A stretch of 15,394 nt of DNA from an uncultured Oscillospiraceae bacterium (GCA_944385265.1 CALWWO010000184.1:1-15394); one strand, 5' to 3'; shown: positions 6,915 to 14,359, counted from the first letter of the stretch. Program-made: numbers and translations. Notes: generated from the letters alone by a model not told the origin.

Positions 6915-6948
6915 TTTTATGGTATTTTTGTTAAGGAGCGGTATCTGT

Positions 6949-7653
6949 ATGAAAACAGCGCTTATTACGGGCGCCTCACGCGGAATCGGCGCCGCCTGCG
7001 CAAGAGCGTTGGCATCAGACGGCTGGCGCGTTGTGATAAATTATAATACTTCTGCCGACGAGGCTGAAAAATTGGCTCGCGAAACGGGCGGTATCGCCAT
7101 ACAGGCAGACGTCTCTGATATGACGCAGGTCGAAAACATGTTTTCCGTTTCCGGAAACGTCGATCTGCTCGTATGCAACGCCGGCATTGCGCTGCAAAAG
7201 CTAGTAACGGACACCTCGCGCAGCGAGTGGGACAGGATTTTTTCGGTCAATGTCACCGGTGTGTTCAACTGCTGCAAAGCTGCGCTTCCGCATATGATAC
7301 GCAATCACGCCGGCAAGATCATAACAGTGTCGTCCATGTGGGGCATAACGGGCGCGTCATGCGAATGCGCCTATTCAGCTTCTAAAGCCGCAGTCATCGG
7401 ATTTACCAAGGCGCTGGCAAAAGAGGTCGGTCCCTCAAACATACAGGTAAACTGCATCGCGCCGGGCGTTATCGATACGGACATGAATTCAGCCCTCTCC
7501 CCCGAAACAATAGAGGAACTGTGCGATGAAACGCCGCTTACTCGTATCGGCACGCCGGAGGATATCGCGGCTCTCGCAGTCTTTTTGGCATCTGAAAAAG
7601 CGGATTTTATTACAGGACAGGTGATAAGCTCGAACGGCGGATTCCTGATATAG
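6949..7653 (+). CDS. SDR-family oxidoreductase, FabG-like
   Basis: 234 residues, Rossmann-fold NAD(P)-dependent dehydrogenase. Cofactor motif TGASRGIG at 7-14, DV at 54-55, CNAG at 76-79, and the catalytic tetrad N101, S129, Y142 and K146 (YSASK). PGVIDTDM and a C-terminal GQVISSNGGF match 3-oxoacyl-ACP reductase-like members. It is about ten residues shorter than FabG and lies outside any fatty-acid cluster, so the substrate is uncertain; it may be a FabG paralogue rather than the housekeeping enzyme. The ATG at 6949 follows AAGGAG by 10 bases; the frame is open upstream but has no supporting site and would overlap the promoter. A weak AT-rich hairpin (GTTAAAA/TTTTAAC, 7657-7676) follows the stop. 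Confidence 0.9.
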   Translation: MKTALITGASRGIGAACARALASDGWRVVINYNTSADEAEKLARETGGIAIQADVSDMTQVENMFSVSGNVDLLVCNAGIALQKLVTDTSRSEWDRIFSVNVTGVFNCCKAALPHMIRNHAGKIITVSSMWGITGASCECAYSASKAAVIGFTKALAKEVGPSNIQVNCIAPGVIDTDMNSALSPETIEELCDETPLTRIGTPEDIAALAVFLASEKADFITGQVISSNGGFLI

Positions 7654-7701
7654 TCAGTTAAAAATCTTATTTTAACAATTTTATAACAGGGGGGGATTTT
7701 T

Positions 7702-8574
7702 ATGTGGGTAGTTTACGCTTTCGGCTCCTCGGTATTCGCGGGTATAACGTCGATCCTGGCAAAATACGGGATACGGAAGACAAATTCCAATGTCGCCACC
7801 GCAGTGCGCACTATCGTTGTCCTTGCGTTTGCTTGGCTTATGGTATTTGTGACCGGCGCGCAGGAGCATATCGGCGATATCAGCGCTTTTACCTATCTGT
7901 TCCTTATTCTGTCCGGTTTTGCGACCGGCGCGTCATGGCTCTGCTATTTCCGCGCGCTTCAGCTTGGCGACGTCAATAAAGTCGTACCGATAGATAAATC
8001 CAGTACCGTAATATCCATGCTGCTGGCGATAATCTTCTTTAATGAGACGGATCATCTTGCAGTCAAGCTCGCCGGTATTGTAATTATAACCGTCGGCACC
8101 TACCTTATGATAGAGAAGAAAAAAGGGAGTGAAGACAATTCAAAAGACGGCGGCAAATGGCTGATATACGCGCTGCTCTCCGCTGTATTCGCCGCGCTGA
8201 CGTCTATACTGGGAAAAATCGGAATAGCGGATATCGACTCCAATCTGGGCACGGCTATAAGGACGAGCGTTGTCCTTGTCATGGCGTGGACAGTCGTTTT
8301 TGCCACGGGTAAACAACATGAAGCCGCACACATTCCGAAAAAGGAGCTCCTGTTCATATGCCTGTCCGGCATCGCCACCGGCGCGTCGTGGCTCTGCTAT
8401 TTCCGAGCGCTTCAGGACGGCATCGTAAGCATAGTCATTCCGATAGACAGACTTAGTATTTTGATAACCGTCGCCTTTTCTTACATAGCGTTTAAAGAAA
8501 AGCTTACTAAAAAATCGTTCGCCGGTCTTGTTTTGATTACGGCGGGTACATTACTTATGGTTACGCTGGGGTGA
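7702..8574 (+). CDS. EamA-family transporter (DMT superfamily)
   Basis: 290 residues, strongly hydrophobic, ten predicted membrane helices. The two halves are clear internal repeats: TSILAKYGIRKTNSNVATAVR with TSILGKIGIADIDSNLGTAIR, and ATGASWLCYFRALQLGDVNKVVPID with ATGASWLCYFRALQDGIVSIVIPID. A short charged linker (EKKKGSEDNSKDGGK, about 134-148) joins them. This is the classical inverted-duplication EamA layout; substrates range from amino acids to drugs and cannot be told from sequence here. A run of seven G with GATTTTT before the ATG serves as ribosome binding site. It may be read through from the SDR gene 48 bases upstream. Confidence 0.92.
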   Translation: MWVVYAFGSSVFAGITSILAKYGIRKTNSNVATAVRTIVVLAFAWLMVFVTGAQEHIGDISAFTYLFLILSGFATGASWLCYFRALQLGDVNKVVPIDKSSTVISMLLAIIFFNETDHLAVKLAGIVIITVGTYLMIEKKKGSEDNSKDGGKWLIYALLSAVFAALTSILGKIGIADIDSNLGTAIRTSVVLVMAWTVVFATGKQHEAAHIPKKELLFICLSGIATGASWLCYFRALQDGIVSIVIPIDRLSILITVAFSYIAFKEKLTKKSFAGLVLITAGTLLMVTLG

Positions 8575-8632
8575 GCTTGACTTTATTCAGAAATAATAGC
8601 CCCGGCTGTACTCTGATAGAATTAACTGCATA

Positions 8633-8671
8633 AAAACGCGTATCCCGCATTATTCACGGGATACGCGTTTT
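8633..8671. terminator. Bidirectional intrinsic terminator between the transporter gene and thiE
   Basis: A perfect 15-bp stem: AAAACGCGTATCCCG (8633-8647) with CGGGATACGCGTTTT (8657-8671). T-runs occur on both strands (TTTTATTTT on plus, TTTTTAT on minus), so it can stop both convergent units. Confidence 0.93.
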
Positions 8672-8749
8672 ATTTTGTCGTTTTAAGCCGTTTCTCGGCG
8701 TTTTGCGCACGAATACGCCGTTTCGGAAAGTTTTCCGGTTGGGTATATA

Positions 8750-9388
8750 TCAATACGCTGTTTTACGGGAGAGCTCCAAAAGCTCTGCCGCCGCCTTTTG
8801 AGTGTCCTCGGTAGCAAAGATCGCGGATACGACCGCGACTCCGGCGACGCCGCTTCCGGCAAGCTGTGCAATGTTTTTCTTCGATATCCCGCCGATGGCG
8901 ACCACAGGGATATCCACTGCACTGCAAATGTCTTTCAGCGCGTCGTTCGTTATGCAGGATGCGTCGGTTTTAGTTGCGGTAGAAAACACCGCGCCCGCGC
9001 CGAGATAATCCGCGCCGTCCGCCGCCGCTTTGCGCGCCTCATCCGCGTCATGGACCGACACACCGATGATCATACCATCGCCTACGCGCGCTCTGACCTC
9101 GGATGCGCTCATATCGTCCTGCCCGACGTGAACGCCGTCGGCGTTTGCACGCACGGCGATCTCGACGTTGTCGTTCACGATAAACGGCACGCCGTAAGAT
9201 CTGCACAGCGCGCCGATCTCCACCGCCTCGCGCAAAAATTTGTCAAAGTCCATATCCTTTTCACGGAGCTGAACACAGGTGGCTCCGCCTTTCAGCGCCC
9301 CCTCCACCTGTTCCTTCAGCGTGAGCTTGCCTGTCCACGCTCTGTCTGTCACGGCATACAGCAGCATTGCTTTTCTATCTAATTTCAT
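8750..9388 (-). CDS. thiE: Thiamine-phosphate synthase
   Basis: 212 residues, TIM-barrel enzyme joining HMP-pyrophosphate and thiazole phosphate to thiamine phosphate. Visible: LYAVTDR at the N-terminus, VQLREKD, FIVNDNVEIAVRANADGVHVGQDDM (Asp-rich pyrophosphate and magnesium site), IGVSVHD, DYLGAGAVFSTATKTDA and VVAIGGIS. The ATG at 9388 overlaps the last 14 bases of thiM, so expression is probably coupled. The frame is open further upstream inside thiM, but those residues are not family-like. Last gene of the thiW-thiM-thiE operon, ending into the shared bidirectional terminator. Confidence 0.96.
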   Translation of the reverse strand: MKLDRKAMLLYAVTDRAWTGKLTLKEQVEGALKGGATCVQLREKDMDFDKFLREAVEIGALCRSYGVPFIVNDNVEIAVRANADGVHVGQDDMSASEVRARVGDGMIIGVSVHDADEARKAAADGADYLGAGAVFSTATKTDASCITNDALKDICSAVDIPVVAIGGISKKNIAQLAGSGVAGVAVVSAIFATEDTQKAAAELLELSRKTAY

Positions 9389-10196
9389 ACCTTGCATATC
9401 TCTCCAATGTCTCGCCGTCAAGCTTGTATACGGCATCGATTATATAATTCCTGTAGGTGGAATTTCCATCTTCAGGACCAAGTCTTTTAAACGCTATCTC
9501 GCCGCAGACGCCCATGGCGCACACAGCGGCGGCAACAGCCTTCAGCATATCGTCTTTATTCGCCGCGGCATACGCCGTAGTCATCGCAGAGAGCTGGCAG
9601 CCCGTGCCGGTTATGCTGCTCATCATTGGATCGCCGTTTTTAATGCAGTACGCCGTATCTCCGTCCGTCACGATATCGATCGCGCCGGTAACGGCGACAA
9701 TAGTCTGCGTCTTTGCGGCAAAGTTTTTTGCGAAAGCGACGGCATTATCAAGCGTCTCGAGCGTCACGCGGTCGGTGACACTGGCGTCGACGCCCTTTGT
9801 CGTCGCAGAGCCGGTAGCGAGCGTCTGAAGCTCCGACATATTGCAGCGGATCACACCGGGCTTTACTTCCTCAAGAAGCGTAAGCGCCGTTTTCGTTCTG
9901 AGCGACGATGCGCCAGCGCCGACGGGGTCTAAAACTATGGGATGTCCGAGCTCCCCCGCCTTTTTGCCGGCTAAGAGCATGGATGGAATCGTGCGGCTGT
10001 TTAAAGTCCCTATATTTATATTCAGCGCGTCGCATATCGACGTTATATCACATACCTCATCCGGATCATCCGCCATTATTGGTGATGCGCCGCAGGCGAG
10101 CACGATATTTGCACAGTCGTTCACAGTGACATAATTTGTTATATTATGTACAAGCGGCGATTTTTTGCGGACGTTTTCAAGCATATATCCAAGCAC
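9375..10196 (-). CDS. thiM: Hydroxyethylthiazole kinase
   Basis: 273 residues, ribokinase-like enzyme phosphorylating 4-methyl-5-(2-hydroxyethyl)thiazole for thiamine salvage. Motifs: PLVHNITNYVTVNDCANIVLACGASPIMADD at the N-terminus (substrate site), LDPVGAGAS (phosphate/anion region), NMSEL, VAVTGAIDIVTDG, and the catalytic SSITGTGCQLSA with the GTGC nucleophile segment. The GTG at 10196 has GGGAGG 8 bases upstream; an in-frame ATG four codons later lacks a site. The gap to thiW is 14 bases and thiE overlaps its end, so the three genes form one unit. thiD is not in the window. Confidence 0.97.
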   Translation of the reverse strand: MLGYMLENVRKKSPLVHNITNYVTVNDCANIVLACGASPIMADDPDEVCDITSICDALNINIGTLNSRTIPSMLLAGKKAGELGHPIVLDPVGAGASSLRTKTALTLLEEVKPGVIRCNMSELQTLATGSATTKGVDASVTDRVTLETLDNAVAFAKNFAAKTQTIVAVTGAIDIVTDGDTAYCIKNGDPMMSSITGTGCQLSAMTTAYAAANKDDMLKAVAAAVCAMGVCGEIAFKRLGPEDGNSTYRNYIIDAVYKLDGETLERYARYEIR

Positions 10197-10210
10197 ACGC
10201 CTTACCTCCC

Positions 10211-10720
10211 TTATTGCTTATCTGCCTCGTCTTTGATAAATCCCGCTTTTTTAAGCGCCGCAAGCAGTATGCCCGAGAGAAGCGCGCCGGCGGCGGTCGA
10301 TATCAAAAACGGTACTATAAACGCGTAAACTGCCGTTTCGGCAGCGGGGCGACCCATCAGGAAGATCGCAACCGGGTACGCGCCAAGTCCGCCAAGGACA
10401 GCCGTACCGAAAACCTCCGCGATAAGCGTAAGCGTGATTTTCTTTGTCTTCCAGTAAACTATCCCGCACAGAAGTGCGCCGAACATGCTGCCCGGAAACG
10501 CCATAAGCGTGCCAAGGCTGAAAAGATTGCGCAGGAGACTTGCCACAAACGCGACCCCCACGCCGTACCACGGACCGAGCATCACAGCGCAGAGGATATT
10601 TACCATATGCTGTACCGGCGCGCACTGACTGCCGAATGCAGGAAATGATATAAGGCTGCCCACGACGGCAACTGCGCAGAAAATTCCGGCTATGCTCAAT
10701 TTTTTTGTCTGACTGTTCAT
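10211..10720 (-). CDS. thiW: Energy-coupling factor transporter S component ThiW
   Basis: 169 residues, about five or six membrane helices. ThiW is the substrate-binding S subunit of an ECF vitamin importer, thought to take up thiazole precursor; it would use a shared ECF energising module not present here. The N-terminus LSIAGIFCAVAVVGSLISFPAFGS-APVQHMVNIL and the LGPWYGVGVAFVASLLRNLFSLGTLMAFPGSMFGALL segment are characteristic. Linkage with thiM and thiE downstream and a TPP riboswitch upstream supports a thiazole salvage role. The ATG is preceded by AAGGAG. Confidence 0.93.
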   Translation of the reverse strand: MNSQTKKLSIAGIFCAVAVVGSLISFPAFGSQCAPVQHMVNILCAVMLGPWYGVGVAFVASLLRNLFSLGTLMAFPGSMFGALLCGIVYWKTKKITLTLIAEVFGTAVLGGLGAYPVAIFLMGRPAAETAVYAFIVPFLISTAAGALLSGILLAALKKAGFIKDEADKQ

Positions 10721-10755
10721 TTTTCACTACTCCTTACAAATACAGCGGAAACGGC

Positions 10756-10871
10756 AATAACAGCGTCGTCCCACCTTAGAATATCGCGGAATATAAATTT
10801 CCGCCGGGATTGTCGGTCGAAGCTTGATGGCTTCCTCTCACGCCGGAACACGGCTTCCCATCGCTGTTATT
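10756..10871 (-). ncRNA. Unrecognised structured leader RNA just upstream of thiW
   Basis: On the minus strand a perfect 10-bp stem, AATAACAGCG (10871-10862) with CGCTGTTATT (10765-10756), encloses about 96 bases. Inside: GATGG (about 10863-10859) pairing with CCATC; a GAAGC/GCTTC hairpin (about 10833-10818); and GCGGAA/TTCCGC (about 10803-10785). The run TGAGAGGAAG followed by CTTCGACC is identical to the corresponding stretch of the TPP aptamer upstream, but the rest of the TPP core (ACCTGAT, GGGTAATGCC) is missing. It lies after the riboswitch terminator and before the thiW ribosome binding site. Whether it is a decayed duplicate or a separate sensor cannot be told from one sequence. Confidence 0.45.
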
Positions 10872-10951
10872 ACAAGACACAGGGCGCTCCCCCTCTATCC
10901 GCTCGGAATACCGAGATTTTTGAACACTCCTCCTTTTTTATATGTCTAGTT

Positions 10952-10985
10952 GAAAAAAACAGGAGACGCCCGCGCGGGCGTCTCC
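10952..10985 (-). terminator. Expression-platform terminator of the TPP riboswitch
   Basis: On the minus strand the self-complementary stem GGAGACGCCC/GGGCGTCTCC (10985-10962) is followed by TG and seven T (10959-10953). It lies about 12 bases beyond the aptamer and would end transcription when TPP is bound. Confidence 0.88.
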
Positions 10986-10996
10986 GTAAGTGCAAA

Positions 10997-11088
10997 CAGA
11001 TAACTTCCTACGGCGGCATTACCCGCATCAGGTTAAAGGGTCGAAGTTAATTACTTCCTCTCAGCCTGCTTTAACAAGCTCCCCTGTA
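10997..11088 (-). ncRNA. TPP riboswitch
   Basis: Minus-strand sequence carries the canonical aptamer: ACAGGGGAGC at the 5' side, CTGAGA (11064-11059), GACCC, ACCTGAT, GGGTAATGCCG and CGTAGGAAG, closed by CTGT. P3 carries an extra GGAAG/CTTC hairpin. It binds thiamine pyrophosphate and, with the terminator that follows, represses thiW-thiM-thiE when the cofactor is plentiful. Confidence 0.96.
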
Positions 11089-11100
11089 TTTAACGATTGC

Positions 11101-11129
11101 ATTATACAGCATCATTTTACAAATTTCAA
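11101..11129 (-). promoter_or_regulatory. Promoter of the thiamine operon
   Basis: On the minus strand TTGAAA (11129-11124), 17-base spacer, perfect TATAAT (11106-11101), just upstream of the TPP aptamer. Confidence 0.8.
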
Positions 11130-11173
11130 TAGTCTCTTTTGATTTTATCGCAAATTGATTCCCACAGCTGCTT

Positions 11174-11452
11174 TTATACGCTGTGCTCATCTAAAATACT
11201 CTTCAATGCTGAGGCGGAGCTCGTATGGCTTCTTACGATCTTGACGTTTTTCCCTTTTGTCTCACTCAAGGTAGAGCGCAGCATTTTATGGGATACCGTT
11301 CCCGTAAAAAGAACGAGCAGATCCGGGCAGCCGATACACTTCAGCGATCCGCTTATCTTCGGAAATACCTTTGCCTTGCAATTATATTCGCCGCAAATTT
11401 CCTTGTATCTTCGCGTCATACATTCGTTTCCTCCTATTATAACAACGCTCAT
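11174..11452 (-). CDS. DUF2325 domain protein in the iron locus
   Basis: 92 residues, the usual length of single-domain DUF2325 proteins. Recognisable pattern: SVVIIGGNE at the start, RRYKEICGEYNCKAKVF, CPDLLVLFTGTVSHKM, and IVRSHTSSASALKSIL at the C-terminus. The fold is predicted Rossmann-like and small; function is unknown. It has three cysteines, two of them in CIGC. A strong AAAGGAGG site precedes the ATG. A DtxR-box-like palindrome lies about 30 bases upstream, so it is probably iron-regulated with feo. No terminator is evident between its stop and the thiamine promoter. Confidence 0.88.
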   Translation of the reverse strand: MSVVIIGGNECMTRRYKEICGEYNCKAKVFPKISGSLKCIGCPDLLVLFTGTVSHKMLRSTLSETKGKNVKIVRSHTSSASALKSILDEHSV

Positions 11453-11483
11453 GCATTACCTCCTTTCTATTTAGTTTCCATTG

Positions 11484-11499
11484 GTTAGCGAATACTAAC
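11484..11499. promoter_or_regulatory. Candidate DtxR box 1 (upstream of the DUF2325 gene)
   Basis: GTTAG (11484-11488) and CTAAC (11495-11499) around CGAATA. It shares the string GTTAGCGAATRCTAA with the box upstream of feoB, read on the opposite strand. The rest of 11453-11599 shows no gene. Confidence 0.5.
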
Positions 11500-11599
11500 T
11501 TATGGCGCGGATAATTGCGTCTTATATCCCGGCGCTTAAATTATCGTATCAAACGACATTATCCGTTTTCTTATCTATCTCGCCTTCTAAGCGATTTCT

Positions 11600-11950
11600 T
11601 TACGATACGCCCGTCACGGTGTATCCGGCTTTTTCGATTTTAGCTATGATCTTTTCATCCTCGAGCTTGGCTTCATAAAATACTGTAACCTCGCCCTTTT
11701 TCAAGTTTACTCTCCCGGCGACTCCCGGCAGATCGTTCACTGCCTCCTCAACTCTGTTTTTACAGTGCTCGCAGTGCATGCCGCTGACCTTGAATGTCTT
11801 TTTCGATATCACATTTGATAGCTTCTTTTTCTTCGGCTTATAATCGCCCCCGGAACAGCAGCCTCCCTTTCCCTTAAAGCGGGCAATCGACGCCCGCAGC
11901 GCAAAAGCTATTATCAAAAGAATGACAGCTATTATAATATAGTTTTCCAT
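11600..11950 (-). CDS. Membrane-anchored heavy-metal-associated (HMA) domain protein
   Basis: 116 residues in two parts. Residues 1-24 form a membrane helix (MENYIIIAVILLIIAFALRA), followed by KGKGGCCSGG and a Lys-rich linker (38-43). Residues 50-116 are an HMA domain with the metal motif GMHCEHC (57-63), then VEEAVNDLPGVAGRVNLKKGEVTVFYE and AGYTVTG, as in CopZ and P-type ATPase N-domains. The N-terminal part resembles the FeoB-associated Cys-rich protein encoded 200 bases upstream. HMA domains usually bind copper, zinc or cadmium; in this locus a metal-handling role at the membrane is an inference. GGGAGGAAGG precedes the ATG. It lies beyond the feo terminator, with structured element B in its leader. 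Confidence 0.87.
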   Translation of the reverse strand: MENYIIIAVILLIIAFALRASIARFKGKGGCCSGGDYKPKKKKLSNVISKKTFKVSGMHCEHCKNRVEEAVNDLPGVAGRVNLKKGEVTVFYEAKLEDEKIIAKIEKAGYTVTGVS

Positions 11951-11970
11951 AATAAATCCTTCCTCCCACC

Positions 11971-12093
11971 GCTATTGCGGCACAAGCAAAAATGAAACAT
12001 ATCCCTTCGGCGAAATGGGAGACTTCCGCCGCCGTCGCAAATTGTCCATTACGGCGAAACGATGGGATAGACGTCAGCGTGATTTTTACGCTG
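11971..12093 (-). repeat. Structured leader element, copy B (5' of the HMA gene)
   Basis: Minus strand: a hairpin CAGCGT/ACGCTG (12093-12075), then an outer stem CTATCCCATCG (12070-12060) with CGAAGGGATA (12009-12000), one mismatch. Inside are CGCCGT/ACGGCG and GCGGAA/TTTCGC hairpins, and a CCGC/GCGG hairpin sits close to the ribosome binding site. It matches copy A in sequence (28 of 37 bases over the best stretch) and in the order of stems. Read on the plus strand, the CAGCGT hairpin is followed by TTTT, so orientation is not certain. Confidence 0.55.
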
Positions 12094-12103
12094 TTTTCCG
12101 CTT

Positions 12104-12136
12104 TAAAAGAGGGGGCGCGTTATCATCGCGCCCCTC
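12104..12136 (-). terminator. Intrinsic terminator of the feo operon
   Basis: On the minus strand GGGGCGCG (12134-12127), loop ATGATAA, CGCGCCCC (12119-12112), then CTCTTTTAAA. It lies 14 bases after the stop codon of the Cys-rich membrane protein. Confidence 0.85.
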
Positions 12137-12149
12137 CTGTTGCATCCCT

Positions 12150-12320
12150 CTATTTGCGGGGATTTTTCTTATGCCCGTCGCTGCTGCTGCATTTACCTGA
12201 GCACTGTTTTGCATAAGGGCAGCCTATGCATACCTCTCCGCGTTTTTTCGCTCTATAAAGGTATATCACAATGCCGACGATGACACAGAGGATAATCGCG
12301 ATAATTATAATGTTTTCCAT
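12150..12320 (-). CDS. FeoB-associated Cys-rich membrane protein
   Basis: 56 residues. A single membrane helix (residues 4-22, IIIIAIILCVIVGIVIYLY), a basic stretch (RAKKRG), then a short cysteine cluster: CIGC at 31-34, C40 and C44, and a Ser/Lys-rich tail. This is the usual form of the small proteins found directly after feoB in Firmicutes; a role as FeoB partner or metal relay is assumed, not shown. It starts two bases after the feoB stop, with no clear ribosome binding site, so translation is probably coupled to feoB. The terminator follows at once, closing feoA-feoB-this gene. Confidence 0.85.
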   Translation of the reverse strand: MENIIIIAIILCVIVGIVIYLYRAKKRGEVCIGCPYAKQCSGKCSSSDGHKKNPRK

Positions 12321-12322
12321 AA

Positions 12323-14359
12323 TTATCTGCTTGCGGCATATCCTTTCTGATTTTTGCCTGTCGCGCTTAATGCATATTCATCCTTCAGTTTTCTGTTTGT
12401 GTTGCGGATAAGCATTGCTATAATGAGAGCAAAAACGATCACTGCGGCAAGTCCGCCCATAGCGGCTCCTACATCAAGGCTGTCCGGCGCAGTAATCAAA
12501 GTGCCGATGGTGTATACAAAGTACGCTACCGTGTAACCGACGCTAAGCTGAAGACCGATGCCGACCCACAGCCATTTGGCGCTCTTCATCTCGGAGTTCA
12601 TGGCGCCGATGGCAGCAAAGCACGGCGGGGTGTACAGATTGAACATAAGGTACGCAAGCGCGGCAACCTTTGTGATCGCGATTATGCTGGCGACCTCTTC
12701 GCCTGCGCCTTCCATGAGCGCAAGCTCATCTGTGTCGATAAGATTCTCAAGTCCGACAAAGCAGACGGCAAGAGTACCGACGACATTTTCCTTTGCTATA
12801 AATCCGGTAACCGCCGCCGCGGCGAGCTGCCAGCTTAAAACGCCGACGATCGGAACAAGGAGATATGCGAAAGGTCTCGCAATAGAAGCAAGGATCGAAG
12901 AGTCGGCTGTTTCAGCAACGGAGAAGCTCCAGTCAAACATCTGCATGACCTGGACCGCCGTGTTGCAGAGCAGAATGATTGTGGCAGCCTTTACTATGTA
13001 AGCCTTCCCGCGGCTGCACATCGATTTGAACGCGCCCCACAGGGACGGCGCTTTATACTCGGGAAGCTCGATTATGAAGAAGGATTTTCTTGATTTATAA
13101 CCGGCGATCTTATTTACGAGGAATGCGCCGACAAATATCAGGACGATACCGGTGAGATATGCGATCCTACTCACCCAGCACGCGTCGTCAAAGAACGCGC
13201 CGGCAAAGAGCGCGATAACAGGTATCTTTGCGCCGCATGGCATAAACGGCGAGAGCATCGCAGTAGCTCTACGTTCACGCTCGTTCCTGATCGTACGGCT
13301 CGCCATAATACCGGGAACCGCGCAGCCTACCGTGATCACGAACGGAATGACAGATTTTCCGGCACGACCGACCTTTTGGAAAATTGGGTCCAAAATGACG
13401 GCAACACGGGACATATAGCCGCAGTCCTCAAGCAGCGCGATGAGGAAGTACATCACCATTACGAGCGGTAAGAAGCCGATTACGGCGACAACGCCGCCTA
13501 TAACGCCGTTTACAAGAAGCGCCGTAAGCAACGGGTTTGCGTCTTCAAGCAGGCTTCCGACCCAGCCCTGGAACGTCTCAAGCCAGCCTACCATCCAGTC
13601 GGCTATCGGAGTGCCGACCCATACCTGCGATATCTGGAATACAAGCCACATAACGACGGCAAAAATCGGGATCCCGAGCCACTGGTTTGTGAGCACGGCG
13701 TCGATTTTATCGCCGAAATTTCTCTCTTTTGTAAGTACTTTTCTCGTCTCAACAAGACTTACTATCTCATTTACGAACTCAAATCTCTTGCGGTCCGCCT
13801 CTTCGACGACTTTTTTATCGGTCAGATCGATATCACCCTGATGATACGGGGCTTCTTGCACCGTTCCGGCAATCTCTACCGCTTTTTCGACGACAGTATT
13901 CAGCCCTTCAGATGAAGTAGATACTGTTTCGACGACGGGACAGCCGAGCTTTTTGCTCAAAGTCGCAACGTCGATCTTCGTCTCTTTTTTTGTGTTTATA
14001 TCGCTCTTGTTAAGTGCAACGACAACAGGAATGCCCAGCTCTAAAAGCTGTGTTGTAAAGAAAAGGCTGCGGCTTAAATTAGTCGCATCCACGATGTTGA
14101 TAATTACATCGGGGTCCTCTTTCTTCACATAAGAGCTCGTAATGCTCTCCTCACTTGTAAAAGGCGACATGGAATATGCGCCCGGCAAGTCGACCGCGAT
14201 AAGCTGCACGCCGCCGGAATAGTACGTCTTTTTAATGGGATGTTCTTTCTTTTCCACGGTGACGCCCGCCCAGTTGCCGACTTTTTCATTACGTCCGGTC
14301 AAAGCGTTATACATCGTGGTCTTGCCCGAATTCGGGTTGCCTGTTAAAGCAATTCTCAT
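12323..14359 (-). CDS. feoB: Ferrous iron transporter FeoB
   Basis: 678 residues. N-terminal G-domain: GNPNSGKT (G1, 7-14), VGNWAGVTVEKKE (G2 region, 27-39), DLPG (G3, 57-60) and NKSD (G4, 117-120). A helical spacer region reaches about residue 215. The membrane domain carries two Gate repeats with the conserved GCAVPGIMASRTI and, near the C-terminus, LYTPPCFAAIGAM, each with the cysteine expected in the iron path. It imports Fe(II), typical of anaerobes. The ATG follows GAGGAGG by 11 bases. The C-terminal tail (KLKDEYALSATGKNQKG) is short and polar. A DtxR-box-like palindrome lies about 50 bases upstream, between feoA and feoB. feoA is upstream as a separate gene, not fused. Confidence 0.97.
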   Translation of the reverse strand: MRIALTGNPNSGKTTMYNALTGRNEKVGNWAGVTVEKKEHPIKKTYYSGGVQLIAVDLPGAYSMSPFTSEESITSSYVKKEDPDVIINIVDATNLSRSLFFTTQLLELGIPVVVALNKSDINTKKETKIDVATLSKKLGCPVVETVSTSSEGLNTVVEKAVEIAGTVQEAPYHQGDIDLTDKKVVEEADRKRFEFVNEIVSLVETRKVLTKERNFGDKIDAVLTNQWLGIPIFAVVMWLVFQISQVWVGTPIADWMVGWLETFQGWVGSLLEDANPLLTALLVNGVIGGVVAVIGFLPLVMVMYFLIALLEDCGYMSRVAVILDPIFQKVGRAGKSVIPFVITVGCAVPGIMASRTIRNERERRATAMLSPFMPCGAKIPVIALFAGAFFDDACWVSRIAYLTGIVLIFVGAFLVNKIAGYKSRKSFFIIELPEYKAPSLWGAFKSMCSRGKAYIVKAATIILLCNTAVQVMQMFDWSFSVAETADSSILASIARPFAYLLVPIVGVLSWQLAAAAVTGFIAKENVVGTLAVCFVGLENLIDTDELALMEGAGEEVASIIAITKVAALAYLMFNLYTPPCFAAIGAMNSEMKSAKWLWVGIGLQLSVGYTVAYFVYTIGTLITAPDSLDVGAAMGGLAAVIVFALIIAMLIRNTNRKLKDEYALSATGKNQKGYAASR

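Noticed and set aside
6482..7046. Ala-rich ORFs overlapping the Gly-rich tail on both strands
   Set aside because: They are frame-shifted readings of GGN repeats; the TPM frame has signal peptide, domain and ribosome binding site.
10766..10780. T-box-like string AAGGTGGGACGACG near thiW
   Set aside because: It matches the T-box core at most positions, but no specifier stem (AGTA, GGTG motifs) or downstream terminator is present, and a thiamine operon is not an expected T-box target.
11992..12216. Plus-strand ORFs of 61-74 codons over element B and the feo terminator
   Set aside because: No ribosome binding site; they run through a terminator stem and antisense to the Cys-rich membrane protein.
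12354..13841. Plus-strand ORFs of 60-147 codons inside feoB
   Set aside because: They are antisense to well-supported FeoB coding sequence and have no family features.
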